From Fimenecus sp964457415 (GTDB lineage: Bacteria > Bacillota > Clostridia > Oscillospirales > Acutalibacteraceae), in NCBI GenBank assembly GCA_964457415.1, contig CAYWFB010000069.1, positions 1 through 7,947 of the forward strand: a stretch of 7,947 bases of DNA. Direction: 5' to 3'. The notes under the pieces are model-generated. The model saw nothing but the letters and a program-made list of their open reading frames with translations. It searched no databases and was not told the DNA's origin. Of the stretch, positions 5,095 through 7,947 are shown piece after piece (position 1 is the first letter of the stretch; every line of letters begins with the position of its first letter). The translations under genes were made by a program, and so were the position numbers.

Positions 5095-6396
5095 ATGAGA
5101 ATTTACGACATAATTGAAAAAAAGCGTGACGGTGGCAAATTGACAAAAGAAGAAATAGACTTTTTTGTTCAGGAATATACTGCAGAAAGAATTGAAGATT
5201 ATCAGGCGTCTGCACTACTTATGGCAATTTTCATAAACGGAATGGACGAAGAAGAAACAGTAAATCTCACTGAAAGTATGGCGCGTTCAGGTGATATGCT
5301 TGATTTGTCGGCTATTGACGGAATTACTGCCGACAAACATTCCACTGGTGGCGTTGGTGATAAAACTTCACTTGTAGTTGCACCTATTTGTGCCTCTTTA
5401 GGCATTAAAATGGCAAAAATGAGCGGTCGCGGACTTGGTCACACAGGCGGTACAATTGACAAGCTTGAAAGCATTGAGGGGTATAACACCTCAATTGACA
5501 CAGACACATTTTTTAAACAAGTTAATGAAATCGGCATCGCTCTTATAGGTCAGACAGGCAATCTTGCCCCTGCCGATAAAAAGATTTATGCTTTACGTGA
5601 TGTTACTGCAACAGTTGGAAATATGTCACTCATTGCATCAAGTATTATGAGCAAGAAAATTGCCGCGGGGGCTCAGAATATTGTTCTTGACGTTAAGTGC
5701 GGTAGTGGTGCATTTATGAAAGACGAACAAAGTGCAACTGAACTTGCTGAAATGATGGTTAAAATCGGTAAAAAGTGCGGTCGAAATATGGCGGCAGTTA
5801 TTACTAATATGGATATTCCTCTCGGTTCAAATATCGGTAATGCACTTGAAATTAAAGAGGTTGTAGACATTCTCAACAACAAGGGTGACGAACAGTTGCG
5901 TGAGCTTTGTCTTGTACTTTCTGCAACAATCCTGAGCATTTCTTATGACTGGGACTATGAAACTGCTTATAAAAAGGCAGAAAACGCATTACTTGACGGC
6001 TCGGCATTAAATAAACTCAAAGAACTTGTTTCTGCACAGGGCGGAAATGCTGAAATGATTGACAATACAGACCTTTTGCCAAACTGTGAAAAGTCACTTG
6101 AAATTAAGGCAAAGCAAGACGGATACATTCAAAGTATTGATTCCCGAATTGTGGGTGAAAGTGCAGTATTACTCGGTGCGGGCCGTGAAAAGAAAACAGA
6201 CACCATCGACTACGGCGCAGGAATTGTGCTTTATAAAAAGACTTGTGACAAAGTGTCAACAAATGATACTATTGCAATTCTTTATGCCGAAACAGACGAA
6301 AGGCTTAAAAATGCTGAAAAACTTTTTAACACTTCTTTTATAATTGGTGAAGAAAAACTTGAAAGTAAACAATTGATTTATAAAACAATACATTAA
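5095..6396 (+). CDS. pdp: Pyrimidine-nucleoside phosphorylase
   Basis: Pdp phosphorolyses uridine, deoxyuridine and thymidine to the free base and (deoxy)ribose-1-phosphate, the entry reaction of the salvage route encoded here. With the ATG at 5095 the protein has 433 residues, the length of B. subtilis Pdp as I recall it. It has an N-terminal helical domain, the phosphate-binding KHSTGGVGDK (81-90), the thymidine/pyrimidine phosphorylase signature SGRGLGHTGGTIDKLES (110-126) and pyrimidine-contact residues Arg168, Ser183 and Lys187, each three before the E. coli DeoA equivalents. The C-terminal domain (from about 340) is present. Firmicute context and length favour the broad-specificity Pdp over a strict thymidine phosphorylase (DeoA), but sequence alone does not exclude the latter. 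It is the last gene of the operon; no clear terminator follows. Confidence 0.95.
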   Translation: MRIYDIIEKKRDGGKLTKEEIDFFVQEYTAERIEDYQASALLMAIFINGMDEEETVNLTESMARSGDMLDLSAIDGITADKHSTGGVGDKTSLVVAPICASLGIKMAKMSGRGLGHTGGTIDKLESIEGYNTSIDTDTFFKQVNEIGIALIGQTGNLAPADKKIYALRDVTATVGNMSLIASSIMSKKIAAGAQNIVLDVKCGSGAFMKDEQSATELAEMMVKIGKKCGRNMAAVITNMDIPLGSNIGNALEIKEVVDILNNKGDEQLRELCLVLSATILSISYDWDYETAYKKAENALLDGSALNKLKELVSAQGGNAEMIDNTDLLPNCEKSLEIKAKQDGYIQSIDSRIVGESAVLLGAGREKKTDTIDYGAGIVLYKKTCDKVSTNDTIAILYAETDERLKNAEKLFNTSFIIGEEKLESKQLIYKTIH

Positions 6397-6443
6397 AAAA
6401 ACATATATGCTACTACAGGTGGCGAAATGTAAAGCGAGATAGA

Positions 6444-6473
6444 TAGACTAATTATTTACTTAATTGTTATAAT
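6444..6473 (+). promoter_or_regulatory. Likely promoter of the HTH-membrane protein/secreted protein pair
   Basis: A perfect TATAAT (6468-6473) stands 18 nt after TAGACT (6444-6449; four of six match TTGACA). A leader of about 20 nt then leads to AAAGGAGG (6483-6490), 9 nt before the ATG at 6500. The 103-bp region after pdp (6397-6499) otherwise shows no strong hairpin, so read-through from the deo operon remains possible. Confidence 0.55.
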
Positions 6474-6499
6474 TTGTTTGAGAAAGGAGGGAAATACAA

Positions 6500-7195
6500 A
6501 TGACATTTTATAGTAGAATCAAAAAACTTAGAATTGATAATGGTTTATCTCAAGATGAGTTAGCAAAAAAGTTAAATGTTTCTCGTCAAGCAGTTTCAAA
6601 ATGGGAATCAGGTGTATTGCCAGATGTTAATAATCTCGTTAAAATTAGCAAATTTTTTGATTGTTCAATAGATTATCTGTTGAATACAGATTCATTAGAT
6701 AATACAAATAATACGAACCATTTATCAATAACAAAAAAAGTTAATATTATACCAATCATAACATTTATTGTTATGATTTTAGCTATTTTTGTTATTATAG
6801 TTTTAAAACTAATTTCGATTATATATCCATCCCCCTTGGTAAGACAATCAAATGATGGAAGTTGGTATGTAGGTTTTGTTGGTTTTATTGACTATCATAA
6901 CTTGCGTGAAACAATTATAGTATTATTCATCACTATCATAATATCATTATCAGTTTTAACATTTGAAAAAACAATTAAAAGATTTAAGGAACGAAAACTT
7001 CAAATTAAAGCTGATGGTTTAGTTTTAATTGGTTATATTATATTAATATCTTTTATTTCTTTCTGTATGTACGAAATTCTATATTCTTCATATTTTACTA
7101 TGAATATGTCAGAAATATTTTTATCAATTTTTTTAATTATTACTGGTATTCTATTAATAACTTTAGGTAATAAAAGAATGGAGTGTAAAAAATGA
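6500..7195 (+). CDS. XRE-family DNA-binding protein with four membrane helices
   Basis: Residues 1-64 form a Cro/C1-type helix-turn-helix: SRIKKLRIDNGLSQDELAKK, then VSRQAVSKWESG (27-38) as the recognition region, then LVKISKFFDCSIDYLL. A polar linker (65-80) leads to four predicted membrane helices at about 83-109, 137-155, 174-193 and 204-223, with a basic cytoplasmic-type loop (157-170, KTIKRFKERKLQIK) between the second and third. The total is 231 residues. The XRE assignment is secure and a membrane-tethered transcription regulator is the natural reading; its signal is unknown. AAAGGAGG 9 nt upstream fixes the start. The stop overlaps the next ATG by 4 nt (ATGA), so the two proteins are made together. 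The DNA is visibly more AT-rich than the deo genes (14 G/C in 6961-7020 against 26 in 5341-5400 by hand count), which may reflect membrane codons or transfer. It probably regulates its own operon. Confidence 0.88.
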   Translation: MTFYSRIKKLRIDNGLSQDELAKKLNVSRQAVSKWESGVLPDVNNLVKISKFFDCSIDYLLNTDSLDNTNNTNHLSITKKVNIIPIITFIVMILAIFVIIVLKLISIIYPSPLVRQSNDGSWYVGFVGFIDYHNLRETIIVLFITIIISLSVLTFEKTIKRFKERKLQIKADGLVLIGYIILISFISFCMYEILYSSYFTMNMSEIFLSIFLIITGILLITLGNKRMECKK

Positions 7196-7833
7196 AAAAA
7201 ATTCTTTGTATGTTAATTTCAATTATAGTATTCGGTAGCACTTTCCTTTTTAATGTTCAAGCTCAACAGCCGACAGAGCAAATAGTTTCCAAAGCCGAAA
7301 ATGAAATTATTATTCATATAACAGATAAAAATGAAATTCAAAAATATCAAGAATCATTAAATGAAGAATATGACCCTAATTTGATAGAAGTTTATAAAAT
7401 AGAAAAAGAGGAAAACATTGTTGTAAATGATAACAAAAATGATTCTCGTGCTCTTGGAAATGATTTTTATATAAAAAACAAAGTTACTACTAATAGTACT
7501 GATTTTACTAAACTATTAAGACAGTATAATCGTCCAGCTGGTACAGTTAAAATTAAAGACAGTATTTCAATAAGTAACGAATTTTCCGCCGAGGCAGGTG
7601 TTGATGCAGAAGTAATAACAGCTCAACTTGGATATAGTGTAACTGCAACAAATACTTTTTCAATTGAATGGACAAATAAATATTCCTACCCAATAACGAT
7701 TAAAATATATCCAATATATTCTATCACTAAAGGAGAGCTTTGGGAAGACGATATTTTTTTTGATGATAACATTGGCAAATTCACATCAAAAAGAGCAGTT
7801 GGAGATGAAATAAGAGTATATAAAAATAGTTGA
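7192..7833 (+). CDS. Secreted protein of unknown function, paired with the HTH-membrane protein
   Basis: I do not recognise this 213-residue protein. It has a classical signal peptide (KK at 2-3, hydrophobic 5-21, likely cleavage after VQA at 22-24) and no lipobox. The mature part has no cysteine. Residues 25-85 are charged and mostly polar (Glu, Lys, Asn rich). Residues 95-210 look beta-rich, with alternating polar/hydrophobic strands: a GTVKIKDSISISNEFSAE segment (117-134), GVDAEVITAQLGYSVTATNT (136-155) and YPITIKIYPIYSITKGELW (166-184), ending GDEIRVYKN. The pattern recalls small secreted Firmicute proteins of immunoglobulin-like or pore-former-like beta fold, but this is only an impression. 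The ATG overlaps the upstream TGA (ATGA), with GGAG (7180-7183) 8 nt before it. Co-translation with a membrane HTH protein suggests it is either regulated by that protein or sensed by it. Confidence 0.8.
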   Translation: MKKILCMLISIIVFGSTFLFNVQAQQPTEQIVSKAENEIIIHITDKNEIQKYQESLNEEYDPNLIEVYKIEKEENIVVNDNKNDSRALGNDFYIKNKVTTNSTDFTKLLRQYNRPAGTVKIKDSISISNEFSAEAGVDAEVITAQLGYSVTATNTFSIEWTNKYSYPITIKIYPIYSITKGELWEDDIFFDDNIGKFTSKRAVGDEIRVYKNS

Positions 7834-7897
7834 ATAGAATGATTTATTTTTAATTGTCGGTACTAAAAGTATATTGAATAAGCAATGCAAATCAAAA

Positions 7898-7947
7898 GGG
7901 GCTGTAAAAAAACAGTCTAAAAAATCCGAGATTCGTGTAAAAGCGAG
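7898..7947. other. Imperfect hairpin starting GGGGCTGT; possible insertion-element edge
   Basis: After the last gene, 7834-7947 holds no supported reading frame. GGCTGT (7900-7905) pairs with ACAGTC (7912-7917), including one G-T, around an A6 loop. A tract of A rather than T follows, so it is not a good plus-strand terminator. Several insertion-sequence families have ends beginning GGGGCTGT or GGGCTGT, but the partner end and any transposase lie outside the window. Confidence 0.2.

Noticed and set aside
6059..6343. 94-residue plus-strand frame inside pdp
   Set aside because: It is out of phase with a fully conserved enzyme and has no features of its own.
6397..6443. Terminator after pdp
   Set aside because: No stem longer than a few base pairs followed by a T-run could be found between the stop and the next promoter.

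Overview
The window reads as chromosome of a low-GC, spore-forming anaerobic Firmicute of the Clostridia, with a Ruminococcus/Oscillospiraceae flavour. The basis is AT-rich coding sequence, strong GGAGG-type ribosome sites, a complete cotJ spore-coat operon, and deoxynucleoside-salvage enzymes that resemble Bacillus/Clostridium versions. The genus is inference; no rRNA or other phylogenetic marker is present.

Layout. Positions 1-937 (minus) hold the 5' part of an exported subtilisin-like (S8) protease gene. It is cut by the window edge and broken by one clear and one probable frameshift. Between it and the next gene lie a minus-strand intrinsic terminator (981-1018) and a short dispersed-type repeat (1034-1061). 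Positions 1067-2173 (minus) are cotJA-cotJB-cotJC, overlapping head to tail and ending in the manganese-catalase-like CotJC. A 130-bp divergent intergenic region (2174-2303) carries a well-formed sigma-A type promoter to the right and a weaker sigma-E-like candidate to the left, with overlapping -35 elements.

Positions 2304-6396 (plus) form a tight five-gene unit: a membrane-anchored surface protein of unknown role with an Ada-like zinc-binding domain, then deoC, deoB, cdd and pdp, with intergenic gaps of -1 to 9 nt. Pdp releases (deoxy)ribose-1-phosphate from pyrimidine nucleosides, Cdd converts (deoxy)cytidine to (deoxy)uridine for Pdp, DeoB isomerises the 1-phosphate to the 5-phosphate, and DeoC splits deoxyribose-5-phosphate into acetaldehyde and glyceraldehyde-3-phosphate. 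No purine nucleoside phosphorylase or nucleoside transporter is present here, although both often accompany such operons. The surface protein leading the operon is the odd member.

Positions 6444-7833 (plus) form a separate two-gene unit with its own promoter: an XRE-type DNA-binding protein with four predicted membrane helices, overlapping by 4 nt a signal-peptide-bearing secreted protein that I do not recognise. This pair is the best candidate in the window for an uncharacterised system. The last ~110 bp hold no gene; an imperfect hairpin starting GGGGCTGT might be the edge of an insertion element, but that is weak. I see no tRNA, rRNA, riboswitch or CRISPR array.
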